A stretch of 64,000 bases of DNA from Caprimulgus europaeus. Its lineage: Eukaryota; Chordata; Aves; Caprimulgiformes; Caprimulgidae. Within the stretch, counting starts at the first letter, position 1; each line of letters opens with the position of its first letter. The stretch covers positions 4,127,501-4,191,500 of the forward strand of contig OU015550.1 in assembly GCA_907165065.1 (NCBI GenBank), written 5' to 3'. A model generated the notes under the pieces. That model had not been told where the DNA came from and did not search any database. It saw only the letters and a list, made by a program, of their open reading frames with translations. The position numbers were made by a program, and so were the translations under genes. Positions 1 to 13,100 of this stretch are shown piece after piece.

Positions 1-715
1 GAGCTGTGAGTATCCAGCTCTGGGAGTGTCCAGTGAAGTCACTCAGGTCCCCTGAAGATTCTTATTTCTCTGTTTTTACATTGGCCTTCACCTTTTATTC
101 CCCCCCCCCATTTTTATTAGCTTGTGTTAATGATGGTAGCAAATGCAGAAGGCTACACTGGTGCCTAGAGCACAGCCCTGGAGTCACAGACTTCTGTGAG
201 CGTGAGATATTTGTCCAAACTCAGAAGTACTTACTTATCTTACTCAGTGAGTACTCACTAGATACTCATTATAAGTCCTACAATAAGCTCCACATGTTGA
301 GATGCTGACAGAAGAAACAGAAATAACAAAGTTCCAGACATTTGGTTGGTTAAAGCTGTGGAAGTTCCTGCGTTTGGCAGCTCTGTTCCTACTCTTCTGA
401 GTGATAGGATCTCAGGTTACATATTTTTCTGAAATCAAGAGTTGATGAGGTTTTGTATTTTTTCATGCCTGTGATGCAGATTTGCCTTTTGCATTCGTGG
501 AAGACATCTGGCTCTTTGATCTTTAGCATCTCCATACTTTGCACATGCTTTAATTTTAAATACCCAGGCTGTGAGACACTGGATTCTGGGAGCTATTTTT
601 CATTCCTTGCCAAATTTGCTAAAAAATTGAGTCTCTGAAGCCAGGGTTGGGCTGAGACACTTGTATGATCACTGTCTGAATCAAATGTGTGGTGGTGGTT
701 TTTTTTACCCACTAG
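1..715 (+). other. TAF8: TAF8 intron (5' part outside window)
   Basis: No exon is recognised here. The stretch ends in a polypyrimidine-rich acceptor (cccactag) directly before the first visible TAF8 coding exon at 716. The upstream TAF8 exons, with the N-terminus and most of the histone fold, must lie left of the window. Confidence 0.7.
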
Positions 716-3700
716 ATATTTCTGAAATGGGAAGGAGTGCCAAGTCCTTCTGTGAACACACAGCCAGAACGCAGCCTACCCTCTCCGATATAGTGGTTGC
801 TCTAGTAGAAATGGGTGAGTATTTGCCTGGTCCCACTAATTCCAGCTGCCTGCATTGCAAAAGATTTGGGTGTGCTGAGCTGGAAGGAAAATCTGTCCCT
901 CATATTTCTGATGTTTGTGTGATACCCACTGTTCTGGGCCTCAGATATTGCTGCTGCAGATGCAATATGAATATATACAGAGTGTGTGATTTTCTTTCTC
1001 ATGTCATTTGGAGTCCTTGGAAAAATTCTGAAGAAGTGTAAGAGAAGGGATTTTTGACAGGATGAACTCTTGGTGTGAGTTTTATTTCTTCTTTTGTGTT
1101 TCAGGGTTCAATGTTGAAACACTCCCTGCATATGCCAAGCGGTCCCAGAGGATGGTGATCACCGCCCGTACGTGGAAAATCCTTTCTGTTCTTATGTGGG
1201 AGATGGGAAATTGGCATTCCTGTCTGCTGGCTTTTCTGAGGGATGATGCAGTCTAGTGCTCCTGGAAGTGCAGTTTGTGTTAAGGATTCCTGTAGTGACT
1301 GTGTAGTAGGTGAAGGGTACTCTCTCCCAAATCAGTTGCCTTTGCTTCAGCATCCTCATTGCACCTGAGAACCCTCAAGGTGGTTTTATTCTTCCTGTGT
1401 AGGAGAGAGGGGTCAAGTCATCCTTGTTCCCTTTTGGGATGCCAAACACCACCTGAAATTCTTGTTCATGGGACGTGCTCTGTCCTTTTTGTAGGACCTG
1501 GAGACATGGGTCACAGCTCAGTTAAGCTAGCACTTCATGCCTGACTCTTGGCAGAATGAAGCTGACTGATTTGTGTGTTTGCATATTGGGTTTTTTTACT
1601 TGTAGCTCCTGTGACAAACCAGCCTGTGACTCCCAAAGCCCTGACAGCTGGACAGAACAAGCCACATCCACCCCACATTCCTGGCCATTTCCCTGAGTTT
1701 CCAGATCCTCACACTTACATCAAGACACCGGTGAGTGCAAAAAGAATTCTGTGCCATTTGGAATCTGTCTGAAGTCAATGACACCAGGAGTGGTGTATCA
1801 ATATTTTTTACTGTAATGCTGGTACTGTTTATCCAAAACATTGTTTCTCCTGGCTCAGTAGACTGCTGCTTGTTTTGGGGTTGCCCTTGCTGTAGATTTC
1901 TGGCTGATTGACATCTCCAGCTCCCTGAAAATCTGTGCATGTTTAAGGTCAATGCTTGCCTGTAGCATCTGCATCTGAGCAGTGTTTTAAACTTCAGCTG
2001 TCTGCATTGCATCCACTAACAATGTTCTTTTTTTTCCCCCCACTCCCTGCTCCACAGACGTACCGGGAGCCAGTGTCTGATTACCAAGTCCTACGGGAAA
2101 AGGCGGCATCTCAACGGCGTGATGTGGAAAGAGCTCTCACCCGTTTCATGGCTAAGACAGGAGAAACACAGAGTCTCTTCAAAGATGATGTTAGCACATT
2201 CCCATGTGAGTTATTTAGGTCACTTTGTGCTGTAAATCACAACTGTCTGAGTATACACTCCATTAGAGTTCTTGCTGCTGCAGGAGGTGAGCACTGAATG
2301 CTGCTCACATTGTGTTTGCCCTTCTGAGGCACCAGAAGGCTGGGAAATGAGGAATTTTCTGTTTAAAATGGGAGTGAAAAACAGAATCAAAGCCAAATGG
2401 TAGGCTTCCACCCTTACCAAATGCTCACTTTCTTCTGGTGGTGGAGGCCTTGACTGACAGGACTCAAAGCTCATCCCAATCCTGTCTCCAAGCCTCTGTA
2501 ACTTTTAAACAAGTGATTTCTTCTCTGTTAGATTTTTGTGGTAGGCAGTGGAGATTTTCCTGTTTCTCTGTCTGCAAAGCAGAGATGAGAATTCCCACCT
2601 TCCCAAGGCTCACTGTCAGCACAGATGTCAGTGTTAAGATCTTAAGGGGGACTAAGTGATGCTTCAGCCTGTGAGATAATTGAACTTTTATGGATGGAGG
2701 TCAAGAAGGAATTTTTCTGTTAGTATAATGCTGTGTCCTTTCCTGGAAACATAAAAGGGCCTTAAAAAATAGGAAATTAGACACTGTCATCTGTTAGGGA
2801 CAGCATATTTCATTCCTGATCCCTGGGAGCAGCAGGAAAAGAGTGTGTGTGTTTAAAACCAGAACCAGTGAAAGTGTTTGATCTCTTTAAGTAACTGGTT
2901 GGCTTTGTGCTTCCTAATCTCTGAGTTGAGGAGCTTTCTCCCAGCTTGCTGACTGTGGCATTTTCCTTCACTCTAGTGATTGCTGCCAGACCTTTCACTG
3001 TACCCTACCTGACAGCTCTTCTCCCCTCCGAGCTGGAGATGCAGCAAATGGAAGAAACGGATTCATCTGAGCAAGACGACCAGACAGACACTGAGAACCT
3101 TCCGCTGCACATGAGCACGGTACAGCCAGCCTGAGAGATCAGGGTCTCTTGGGCCTGACCTTATCTTAAACACATGAAACCTGGTTCTTTGCCTGTCTTC
3201 CTTGCAGCTGGGCAGAGTGGGTGGAAAATGGCCCAGTGGGTTGTGTTTTACCAGGTGTAAATGACTAAACATTGTCATGATTCTTTAACTTTCTGCAGGG
3301 TGCAATGCAAAATGAGGTTGGGTGAGGAGCTCTCAGTGCAACCTTCATTTCAGTGTTAAGGGGGAGAAGATTGTCCTAGGATCCCATTGTTTCTGAAGGG
3401 GATCTTGTGTTAGAAATCCTCACCTTTAATGCAGCTCCTTGTGTGCTGCTCTTTGTCTTGGCTGTTGCTTGTTTTGCCCATAGATTATGTGGTTTGAACT
3501 TCTAAGCTTTGTTTAGCCTAACTTTGGTTGTTTATGCTTATATTTTTGTTTTGTTTTTTTTTTAATGTGGCAGGATGATTCAGGACCTGAAAAGGAGAAT
3601 GCTTCAGTGTTACAGCAGAACACCTCCCTGTCAGGCAGTCGGAACGGGGAGGAAAATGTGATAGACAATCCCTACCTCCGGCCAGTGAAAAAGCCCAAGA

Positions 3701-3717
3701 TCCGCAGAAAGAAGTGA
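716..3717 (+). CDS. TAF8: TAF8, TFIID subunit 8 (last six coding exons, 5'-partial)
   Basis: TAF8 pairs with TAF10 through a histone fold and takes the TAF8-TAF10-TAF2 module into nuclear TFIID for RNA polymerase II transcription. Coding exons are 716-814, 1105-1167, 1606-1730, 2058-2205, 2977-3119 and 3574-3717, about 240 residues. Each is bounded by AG/GT and the phases fit. The joined frame reads like vertebrate TAF8: end of the histone fold (ARTQPTLSDIVVALVEMGFN), the Pro-rich segment (PHPPHIPGHFPEFPDPHTY), the TAF8 C-terminal domain (YREPVSDYQVLREKAASQRR), an acidic stretch (QMEETDSSEQDDQTDTEN), then a basic nuclear-localisation tail (RPVKKPKIRRKK) and TGA at 3715. The first exon starts in phase 1 (a T from the missing exon would restore the Tyr of the known QSYISE motif). 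No frameshift is seen. The 5' exons are absent only because the window begins inside the gene. Confidence 0.96.
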
Positions 3718-5362
3718 GGTGTAGCCAGCTGGCTGCTCAGAGGAAGAAAAACCCGAGGGGGTTCACCCTCACTGCTGTGGGTGAGAGACATGGAGCAAGA
3801 CAGGAGAAGCAGAAGTGAAGAATGATCTCTCTCTGCCTAGTGAACGATGCTGTCACCCTGGTTTGCAATGCTCCCTCCTTCCCCTTTGTTCTCCTGCTGA
3901 CTTGGAACAGTCAATGGTCAAATTGCCTTAAAAGCGTTGAAGGCCACCAGGTTACAGATGGGAATTGTCTCTTTTACTCTGGTTTGTTCTCACTGTTGGC
4001 AGGATTTACTCTCTGAAGAGATGTGGGACACAAAGGTTCTTGCTTCTCAGTGCTTCCCAGCAGGCTCTACAGAATACAAAGGCATAATTGGTTTGTGGAT
4101 GTCAGGAAGGCCAGAAAAGAAACTTCTGCAATCATCCTTGCCTGGCCTTATAATTTAAGGAGCATGTATTAACAGAGACAGGACAATCCCAGAGAGGTTT
4201 CTTTCTTTGGATCCTTGGCAGGTAAAAGCAAACAGACTTTTATTTTATGAACTAAAGGCATCTGATGTGTTGGTAAGAGAGTGAAGTGTAAATACAGAGC
4301 TAAAACAGCATTTTATTCTCACTTTCCTGGCTGCAGCTGCACTTCTAACTTAAAAGCAGTAAGTGTGGTGTTTACCCTGTTCTGCTTTGAGGTTATTTTT
4401 TAGCAGTATGAATGGCAAGATTGAACAGCTGCTTCAGGCTATTTTTCAGTTCTATTGTTAGTTTCAACACAGCACAACTCCTTTGAGAGTTCACGCCTTC
4501 ACCAGTTGTTTTGAAAGATGCCCTGCTAAAAAACTTGGAATATGGAACAAAGCTGTATTGATTGCAGTCTGCAAGGCCATGCTATTGATCACACTTTTTT
4601 ATTTTGGCCATTCTCAAATATGGATTTTTTATCAACAGAGATTGCTCTTTTTTTTTTCCTTTTTTTCCCCTCCTTTATTTCCCTAGAGCAGATGACTTTA
4701 TTTCAGCAGTAAAAATGACTGGTGGTGGGAGTATTGTAGTTGTTAGCTGGTTCTGGAAGGCTTTAATTTTAATTCATCTTTTACTTAGGCAAAATATGGG
4801 TTAAATTTCTTTGACAAAAGAATCCTGTAGTTTGATCCAGGCTCCCACATGTCTCCTCTGCAGGAAAACCTCAGTGGTGCTGGGAGAGGCAGCAGAGACT
4901 CTGCTGCAAACTGCCAGGCAGCTCCTGGCTTCCTACAGTAGCTGAATGCAAGAAGTCTGTTGCAGTCACTGGGGAGATCAGAATTACATGTGTACATGTT
5001 CACCTCTGCTTAGTTCAGGCATCCTCCCAGGCTTCCCTCTTCCCCCACCACCCAGGGAGGAGGAAGATAAAAAGGAGTCATTGTTTCAGTAAAAATAGAG
5101 GTGTTCCTGCCAAACAATCTGAAATTAGATCTCTAGCAAAAAATTCCTGCATGTGCCGTTGTCATTTCTGCTGGTGCCTTGGTTGTACAGAACCACAGAT
5201 GTACAGACACTGTGTGTATGTATGTGTATATAAAAGTTTTATCATTTTTTATGTGGATTAAGCATTTTTCATAATGAGAAAATCCCTCGCTGGGTAGGGG
5301 AAAAATGTAGAATGAAAATAGTAATTTTTTATGTTCATAATAAAAGCAATTTTATCTCCTTC
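3718..5362 (+). other. TAF8: TAF8 3'UTR (inferred)
   Basis: AT-rich sequence follows the TAF8 stop codon with no further recognisable exon. The end is placed about 20 bases past the AATAAA at 5339-5344. The length is an inference; transcript data would fix it. Confidence 0.55.
5339..5344 (+). terminator. TAF8: Candidate TAF8 poly(A) signal AATAAA
   Basis: A consensus AATAAA lies in an AT-rich context about 1.6 kb after the TAF8 stop. A T-rich stretch (ttttatctccttc) follows at the distance expected of a downstream element. Confidence 0.5.
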
Positions 5363-6930
5363 AAACAAAACAGGCTGAGTCCTTAAAGTTTCAGGAATGA
5401 AAAAGCACCTGAATGGAGCCTGAGTGTGTTTTCAGTGGAGTCTACAAGCAGTAGGAAGTCTTGTCCTTCCCTCTGCATCCCTTCCTTTCTCCACAGCAAT
5501 GCTTGAGAGCTGAGAAGGTTGGGAATTTTCCACCAAAAACTTTGCTTCATTAGAAATATATTCAGTGAGGACTAAGTGCCCTTTGAAATGCCATCAGTTT
5601 TGCAAAGGCTTTAGTAGAAGGTTTCTCCAGCAGGTGGAATATGTGGTTGAGGACTGCAGAATCAGAGGTACAGCTTATTTCCTTTTACATCTTCTCTTAC
5701 ACATGTTTTTTTTCCTCCTGATGAGAAAACCAAGACAGGTAGAGGTGAAGCACTCAGTATCAGTCATGAATATCAAGGTGAAGCCTTAAACAGCCATAAA
5801 ACCCAGGTTTTAGGACAGCACAATTTCCAGGGGGTCATCCACCCTTGTTTAAAAGATTACACCAAAAGGGGCAACTGCAGATCAGCAAGTGCATCCCTTT
5901 TTGACAGCTGCAGCTACAAAGCCTTCTCTTGTGGTTGGGAGGGAAGAGGCCAACATGCCTAGAAAAGCTGGGTCCTGAGCAGCTGTTGTCGTGCATATGT
6001 GAGAGCACTCGAAGATTGAAAGTGGGAAATTGGAAGCCTATGTCTTGGTTTTATAGCTGAAATTGGGCTACAGGTGAATTTTGCTACAAAAACAGCTAAA
6101 CAAACCCAGAAAATATAAAAGCCTGCATTGTGACTGGTAGTTATATCGAGAATGAATGTTGCCTGCTCTTAGTTTTCCCCTGAGATGGAATCAGATCAGA
6201 CAGATTGAGTCTGTGTGTGAAGGTTTGTAAACATTTATAGAAATCCCTGGGGTCTGAGCTGTGCGTTACGGAAACAACCGCTGGTGAATGCCAGCACCTT
6301 TCTGTTTCAGACTAAATTTATATTCATGGCCAGGTTCTTAATTAGCACATTGCTCGCTCCTTGCTTGAGAATAATCATCTTTATGTCAGTGGGGGAAAAG
6401 CTGGTAATGCAGATGTTCGTCTTGCAGGCCATCTGCTCCGGCCTGTCCCGGGACGGTTGCTGTGGGGTGCTGTCACACAAAGCCGTGACACCATCTCTGA
6501 GCATTCCCGAGGGCAGTGCAGTACTGCTGGCACTGCCACCTACACCCCCATGTTTCTCAGCTTTCCTTGGGCTGTGGGTGAACCCCTGGAGTGTTTTGTT
6601 GGAGGTGAGGAGATGGTGGTGAAGAGGCCGGGGAAGGCGAGCGGCAGCGGAGGAGAAGATGGTGGTGTTCGCTCTCAGTGCTGAGGAGATGGGGTAACAG
6701 CTGAGCTGCCCTCTGATTGTGTTCATTTGACTTCAACTCGGTGCCAGTGAGGGCTGGGTTTTGGAGGGAAAAGCCCTGTGAGGCGAGGGAAGCCATGTGG
6801 GGGTGAGCAGTGAGGTGCTTCCATGGTGACCTAGAGAAAATGCCCACCAGCCCCACCGGGGATGAGGGAAGCCGGGCCGAGAAGCAGCAGTTGCCTGGTG
6901 TGATACCAGGAAAGCAAACTAGTGACAAGA
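5363..6930. other. Intergenic between convergent TAF8 and PIFO
   Basis: No gene is recognised. TAF8 (+) and PIFO (-) are tail to tail. The part from about 6400 to 6900 is GC-richer and gives overlapping open frames on both strands, but none has family features or splice logic. Confidence 0.6.
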
Positions 6931-6951
6931 AATCAGTTTTTTAAAAACTAT

Positions 6952-6957
6952 TTTATT
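6952..6957 (-). terminator. PIFO: PIFO poly(A) signal AATAAA
   Basis: Read on the minus strand, AATAAA lies 110 bases beyond the PIFO stop codon. This gives a short 3'UTR of about 130 bases ending near 6935. Confidence 0.65.
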
Positions 6958-7066
6958 TGGGGAGGCTGGGTGGTGTCGATGAAGGTCTCCACGAGTGGGT
7001 GGGAAGCGGAGTGAGGCCTGAGCTGGCCTGGGGAGGGCGAGGACGTGTGATGGCGGCCCTGGCTCC

Positions 7067-9599
7067 TCAGCTGAAGTGTAAGCTCAGGTAGGCCACTCGG
7101 TTCCGGTGTTTGATGAATTCTTTGTCTATGGTCAGCTAAAAGATAATTACTGTCCGTTAGATAATGACAATAATTGCTTCAGAAGAGCACAGGAAGATGT
7201 TGGATGGTGTCGAGAACCTTAACTCATGTTTTAAGCCAGAAAGGTTTTCTTTGCAGCAGAACTACACGGGGGAAAGTCTGTGCTCTGATTCTCTCACTTT
7301 GTGGTTGGAAACTTCCAGAGGTAATTTCTTAATAGAAGGAGGGGGTTTTTTGGGTTTTTTTTTGAAGGACTGTAACTATTTTTGCAAACTCATTTTCTGA
7401 TTGATAATCACTTTGTATCTTGTGCCCCAGGCTATACAGCCACGTTCCCAGCAGGCCAGTGAGGAAAACATAACACGAGATAGTGCAAATGCATTGAAGT
7501 AGTAATCCAATTTCCTTTGTCAGAAGCATTAAGCCAGGAATAACATCCCCTCATCCCTGTCCTTACCTTCTGTACCTCCATTTTTAGCATCCTCTGGGCT
7601 GGCATTGGCACTAAAGACCAGTCTGGAGACCCAAATTTCATTGGCCAAGTGATTTTTTGGTGTAATTTCTTGTCTGCTTCATAAGTGCCAGGTCTAAAGA
7701 AAACAGGTGCAAAAATCTCTCATTTCTGGAGCTGGTGTATGATGTTTTTAATACCAGAATTTACCAGCCTTACCTTGATCTGTAGGAGAAATGTATGTTG
7801 TGGTATTCTAGTCATCATGCTTAGTTAAAGACTAAAGCAGGGAAGCTTTTTGAAGATAAAAAAAGCATTTCTGGGAACTCAGTTACCTATCTCCCATTTG
7901 TATCTTGGTATTTCTCTCTGTTAACACTCCTGCTTATTCTTAAAAGTGTAAGAAAAATGAGTTACATTACCCAGGGAAAAATTCTTTATCTGAAGGCTTA
8001 TCTGGAAATCGTGGTGTCTTAATGGAAAATGGAGCATAGGCAGGCTGGCATTTTCTCTCTTTTTTCCAGAATGATTGGTAGGTTGCTGGGCCAGGAGTCA
8101 CAGTCTGCAAAGGAGAAGATTTATCTATGGAAGATTTTGCCAAGCATTTTTTTTCCATGCTCTGCTCAGCAGGCAGCTGGGCATTGCAGACCTGCTGTTC
8201 AGTGCATGCTTTGGCTACTCTGGTAGTGTGAAAACAAAACAAGTCAGTTATGCAATTCCTACTCCTTACCCAGTGTGTCCTGTGATGTCTCTCCTAATAT
8301 ATTGCTTATTCTAGAGAAGTTAGGCCAGAAAACATAGTGTATTAATTCAGGTAGTATAGTTGAGCTCCCTCCTTGGTTTTGCCTCAGTATGTACATTATT
8401 TACACGTGTGTGTATGTGATGCAAAGGAATCTGTACATACAGCTACATGTGTGGATGTTGCCAGACCTCCTATGATGGGTCACTGGTCTCTAGGCTCAAG
8501 ACCTCCCACTAGACTATATGTAAGGAGATCTGTAGCTATCATTTATGTTTAGTTTGAGGCAGCCCCAGCAAATGTGATCAAAAGTGATAGTCTGTGTTGG
8601 GAACAGGCTACAGATTCTCACAAAGCTGCAGCTCTGCCACTTTGAAGTGTGCTCCTCTTACCTGTGGCTCTGGTCTGAAACGCTGGGCTTTTCTCGCTCC
8701 TATCACGTAGCCTTTCTTGCTCAGTGGTTTGTTGTCCAAAGAATATCTGAAGCTGCTTCTCTGTGATTCAAAAGCAGAAATGTCTTACTGATATTTTTAA
8801 GACACCATTTGCACCAGGGGAAGGGCAGAAGTATGCAAGCAGCAGACTTTATTCCTATTAATTCCTCTAATTTCTCACTAATACAGAGCGCTAGGGCAGC
8901 TGGAGCTCTGAGCACTGGCAGGTTTGGAAGGGGAGGGGAATTTCTTTTTCCAGGTGTATGTGGAGACCTTGTACAACAGATTTGCAGGGCAGGTGTGGAG
9001 GACCTCGTGTCTGGCTGGCCATGGTCCTATTGCTCCTGTACTGTGTGTCTGCTGTGAAGGAAAAGCTCTGAGCATGAAATGAACAACTTACCTCTTGACT
9101 CAGGTAACAGCCTGGCCCGAGCGAAGGGTCTCCTCTGATGGTTGTCAGCTGAATTCCCAGCCTGTCTGGGGCATGGTGGAGAGGGAACATTTTCCTTTCT
9201 TGACATGACCCAAATGAAATCTGCTTCTGCACATCTGTAAGATCAGAAGAAGGAGATGCCACCAGTGTGATAAACCCATGTGGAGGTGACCACTTGCTGC
9301 TTTTTTCCTTCTTAAGTGTCTGCTACTCTCTGCCTGAGGCCAACATCCCCTTATTTCCCAGATGGGATTTTCCCCTGGAAATCTGGGAGGGCTCTGCCTG
9401 TTCCTTCCTGCCACAAAGGCTTCTTCTTGCCTACCAGCCCGAGCAAAGAGTAGCCTACCAGCCCAGTTATGGGGAAGGTTTCTGGGGGAGCCTGATGCCA
9501 CCAGGGAGCTGTGCAAGAAGGAAAGCCCTTGTGTCCACAGCCCTGCCTGGGTGCACCCAACCCAAATGTCTCACCTCTCGGCTCCCACTCCACTGCCAT
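7067..9599 (-). CDS. PIFO: PIFO / CIMAP3 (pitchfork), ciliary protein
   Basis: Pitchfork is a small vertebrate protein of cilia and basal bodies, linked to cilium disassembly and classed with ciliary microtubule-associated proteins. Coding exons in gene order are 9575-9599, 9092-9234, 8662-8760, 7971-8104, 7567-7693 and 7067-7135. All have GT/AG borders and fitting phases, total 597 nt = 198 residues (human about 191). Family landmarks are FGSCQERKMFPLH and LGPGCY in exon 2, KKGYVIGARKAQRFRPEPQ in exon 3, a TPGPATYQ repeat and YAPFSIKTPRF in exon 4, ITWPMKFGSPDWSLVP in exon 5 and KHRNRVAYLSLHFS at the end. The PGPxxY-type repeats are typical of the family. Exon 1 is only 25 nt (MAVEWEPR) and is chosen because it has an ATG, a good donor (gtgaga), the required phase and a nearby X-box. 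It is less certain than exons 2-6. In human, PIFO likewise lies just downstream of CHIA on the same strand. Confidence 0.92.
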
Positions 9600-9636
9600 G
9601 CTGCGCTGCCAGCCCTGGGGGTGTGTGTGTACTCCA

Positions 9637-9650
9637 GTTGCTATAGCCAC
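9637..9650 (-). promoter_or_regulatory. PIFO: Candidate RFX X-box of PIFO
   Basis: On the minus strand the 14-mer reads GTGGCTATAGCAAC, matching the palindromic RFX site GTTGCCATGGCAAC at 11 of 14 positions with an intact RGCAAC half-site. It lies 38 bases upstream of the proposed PIFO ATG. RFX factors with FOXJ1 drive ciliary genes, so the placement suits this gene. Function is inferred. Confidence 0.45.
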
Positions 9651-10081
9651 GGAGCAGGGAGAGCCGGGGGGAATGCTGGCAACGGCAGTGCAGGAAGGGT
9701 GTGGGGAAAAGAGGAGACAGAATAACGTCCCTCTGGATTGTGCTGTGCCAGTTCCCACTTCAAGGAGCTGCTGTTTTCACACTGAGGTCTCAGGGGAGGC
9801 AGTCTAAAGCTTGTGCTGTCTGGACCCTTCTCTGTGATCTCTCTTCTGACACAGCCTCATCTGCCCCACTCTCTGCTCTCCATGTATTTTGCCCTGGGCC
9901 TGGCTCTCAAGGTGGGGCAGCACAAAACCCCTGGAAAATACCAAACTGGAATGAAGTCCAGCTTGAGCATTCAGACCCTTCCCTGAGCACAAGAGTGAGT
10001 GTCATGAGAGAACAAGGGAGCATCAAAATATTAAGAGTGAGATGAGCTGAAACAGCGAGGATTGTTGCTTTTACAGAACAC

Positions 10082-10087
10082 TTTATT
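10082..10087 (-). terminator. CHIA-a poly(A) signal AATAAA
   Basis: AATAAA on the minus strand lies 60 bases after the CHIA-a stop codon. The same signal stands at the matching place in CHIA-b. Confidence 0.7.
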
Positions 10088-10146
10088 TAAGCTTTCTTAT
10101 TCCATGCAATTAGAGGGGTTTGTTTGCTGTCATGGCATTGGGATCT

Positions 10147-13100
10147 TCATGGCCAGTTGCAGCAGGAGCAGCTGGAGTCAAAGACGAGGCCGCTCTGGCA
10201 GCTCTCCAGGAAGGTTTCTCCATTAACGCAGTTGTAGAAGCTGCTCTTGTTGGTTGGATCTGCATAGAGGCCACTGCTCTTGCCAGCACAGAAGTTACTC
10301 ACACCAGAGCCACCGGGATTGCTACCAGAGCTCCCACTTCCACTTCCACTTCCACTTCCACTTCCACTTCCACTTCCACTCCCACTCCCACTCCCACTTT
10401 CACTACTTCCAGCTGTAGTAGAGGGAGCTGCAGTGACTGGAGGATTGGGATGAGCTGGAGGCACACAGTCTGAAATAAAAGCAGGAAAGGGTTTAATTTT
10501 GTGTTGACAGTCTCTCAGCTCTCCCCTCCCTCCATAAGCCCTTTAAAGGCTCACACCAGGCCTTTGAAACACCTGGACCCAGGTCCAAGCTACAATCTCC
10601 CTCTTTTATCTGGGTAGATGTAGAGTGAAGGGATTTTTCCAGGGCAATCCCTAGTCGTGGGTTCCAGAGGAAGTCTTTGTCCATCAATGCTGGTTCCCAG
10701 GTCTCTGAAGCCCTGCATCAGCAGCGAGCTAGGGAGTCACCTTCAAGAAGCACGTGCGACTCAAGCTACTCACCGCTGTTCTGCAGACCAAGACCGTTCT
10801 TCAGAGTGGTGATCAGGGGATATTTGCCCTGCTTGCAGAAAGTGCCAGTGAAGTCATCCATGTCAAGGGCCCAAACCATAGCACCTCCAAAGTTGTTCTT
10901 CTTCAACCACTCAACCTATTCAGTGCCAGGGGAGAAATGCCATTTAATCTCTGGACCTGCTACTGCAGAAGGCCTTCTGCCTTATTATTAGCACAGCCAC
11001 ACATCCCACCATACCTTGATGGTGTAGCTCTTGATGTTGTCATAGCCAACCCATTCACTGCCCTGGTAGGCATAGGGGACATCCTGGGGGGCATCCCAAA
11101 CCTGGGTGGCTCCGGAATTCAGGAGAGTGCAGATCTAGGGAGAAGAACCAAGAGGTGAAATTTTATTTGGCATCATACATACTTTATTCTTTACTTTTGT
11201 GTTATTTCTCTGGTCCCTGAGAATAAATAATGTTTTTTTTAGCTGTTGTGAAATGAGCTTAAGAAGTTCAAAGGCTTATTTGGACATATTAGATACTACT
11301 TGGAAAAGACCAAGGATAACATCCCCTCCTACTCCTTGCCTTATGGACACTAGAAATAAGATTAGTAATTTATCTTATTGTACTGGAGGAATCACCTTTC
11401 TATTTCAGAAAGGCCCATTCATCTGTATCAAACCCTTGCTGCTCAACTGCACAGTAATATTCAGCTTTTGAATAAGACATTTGTTTTCAGGTGCAGATTC
11501 TCTCTACTATTTTACTTCACTTTTCTTCTGCAACTCTCTGGACAGTTTTGTGCCCTTCAGAAAGCTCCATGGGTGCCTTCCTTAAAATGATTTTTAATGC
11601 AATTAGAATACACACATACCTCATAGTAAGCCAGTTCCCCAGCCTCCTGTGTGTAAGGTCCAGCTGGCCCAGGGCCTGATGTTGGTGCACCGAGACCGTT
11701 GTTGGATGGGTTTTGCAGTGTGAAGGTATTTCCATATGTTGGGAATCCAATGACCAGTTTCTCAGCTGGGGCACCATTGCTCTTCCAATAATTCATGGTA
11801 TAATCCTAGAAGAAACCATTACTGCTCAAGTCTTTGCCAGGATTTGTAGGCAAAATGATGAATATCTAAACTCCTCACCACTGGTGTGATCACAGAGCTG
11901 AGATTTGATGCAGTCTCACAATACTTACAATATTGAAGTAGATGTTGTCACCAGTGTCAGAGGGGCCTTTGAACAGAGGGCTGTTCTCCCCAGTCTGTCC
12001 ATCCCAGGAGCCGTGGAAGTCGTAAGTCATCACATGGAAGTAGTCCAAGTACCTGTGGAGAATATTGTGTGTGTCTCTCCTGGCCTGATCAGTCACCCAG
12101 ACCTCAGTGTTCCTTTAGTGCTGGCTGTTTCTCCCACCACATCCCTGGCCATGTCCCCATTTTCTGCAAATCTGGGGTCTTCAAGACCTTTTTTGAACTG
12201 GAGGCAGACTGTTGTTACGCTTCCCTTCCGAAGTTGTCCTGTTCCCCACCAAACAAGCACCACCCTCCCAGTGTTCTTGCCTTACCCAAAAGAGTAGGGA
12301 CCCACATGCAATGAGGTTGGTTTCTGCCAGATGATGGAACATTTTCCCTTGGTCACTTGAAGGAAGACCACTTAAGTCACAGAAATTATATCTGAGGGTT
12401 TGCTACTCACTTTCCAAGCTCAGCAATCTGGTAGCCAGACTGAATGTTGGAAACTCCTGCAGCAACAGCCGCGGTGATCAAGAGACGGGGCTTGTTGACC
12501 TGTTTGGCTTCCTGCTCAAAGGCTGCCAGCATTTCCTGAGGGACACCAAGAAACAGCTCTCACCATGGACTCTCTGGGCTCAGGCTTTGCAGCCAGTGCC
12601 ATGCAGAGCAGAGCAAAGAGCTGGATGAAAAACTGTTTGTTTCAACCCACCTTGATCAGGACAGTGAAGAGAGCCTTGTCCTGGGGTGGGCTGCCCCTGG
12701 ACCCAGGGTATTCCCAGTCAATGTCCAGCCCATCAAACTCATACTGGCGCAGGAATTTGATGACGGAATTGATGAAGGTCTGGCGGTTCTCAGGAGTGGA
12801 AACCATTGTGGAGAACCTAGGGAAGCAGAGAAGGACAGAGGTGAGCTTTGGTTGGTATCACCTCCTTCTCACCCTCCCTTTCTAGGGTGCTGTTATGTGT
12901 AGGAGATTGTTTCAACTTACTTGGCTGTCCCAAAATTCCATCCTCCAATAGAAAGCAGAGTCTTCAGATTTTTATTCCTACAAAGAAAGGGACAGGAACA
13001 TGTTTCACTAGAAGGAATGGTTTAGTCTTCTCAATTTCTAACATTACACTACAGACCAATATAAAGCACACTGCTCTTTCTTTTCTTGAACATTTCTGGA

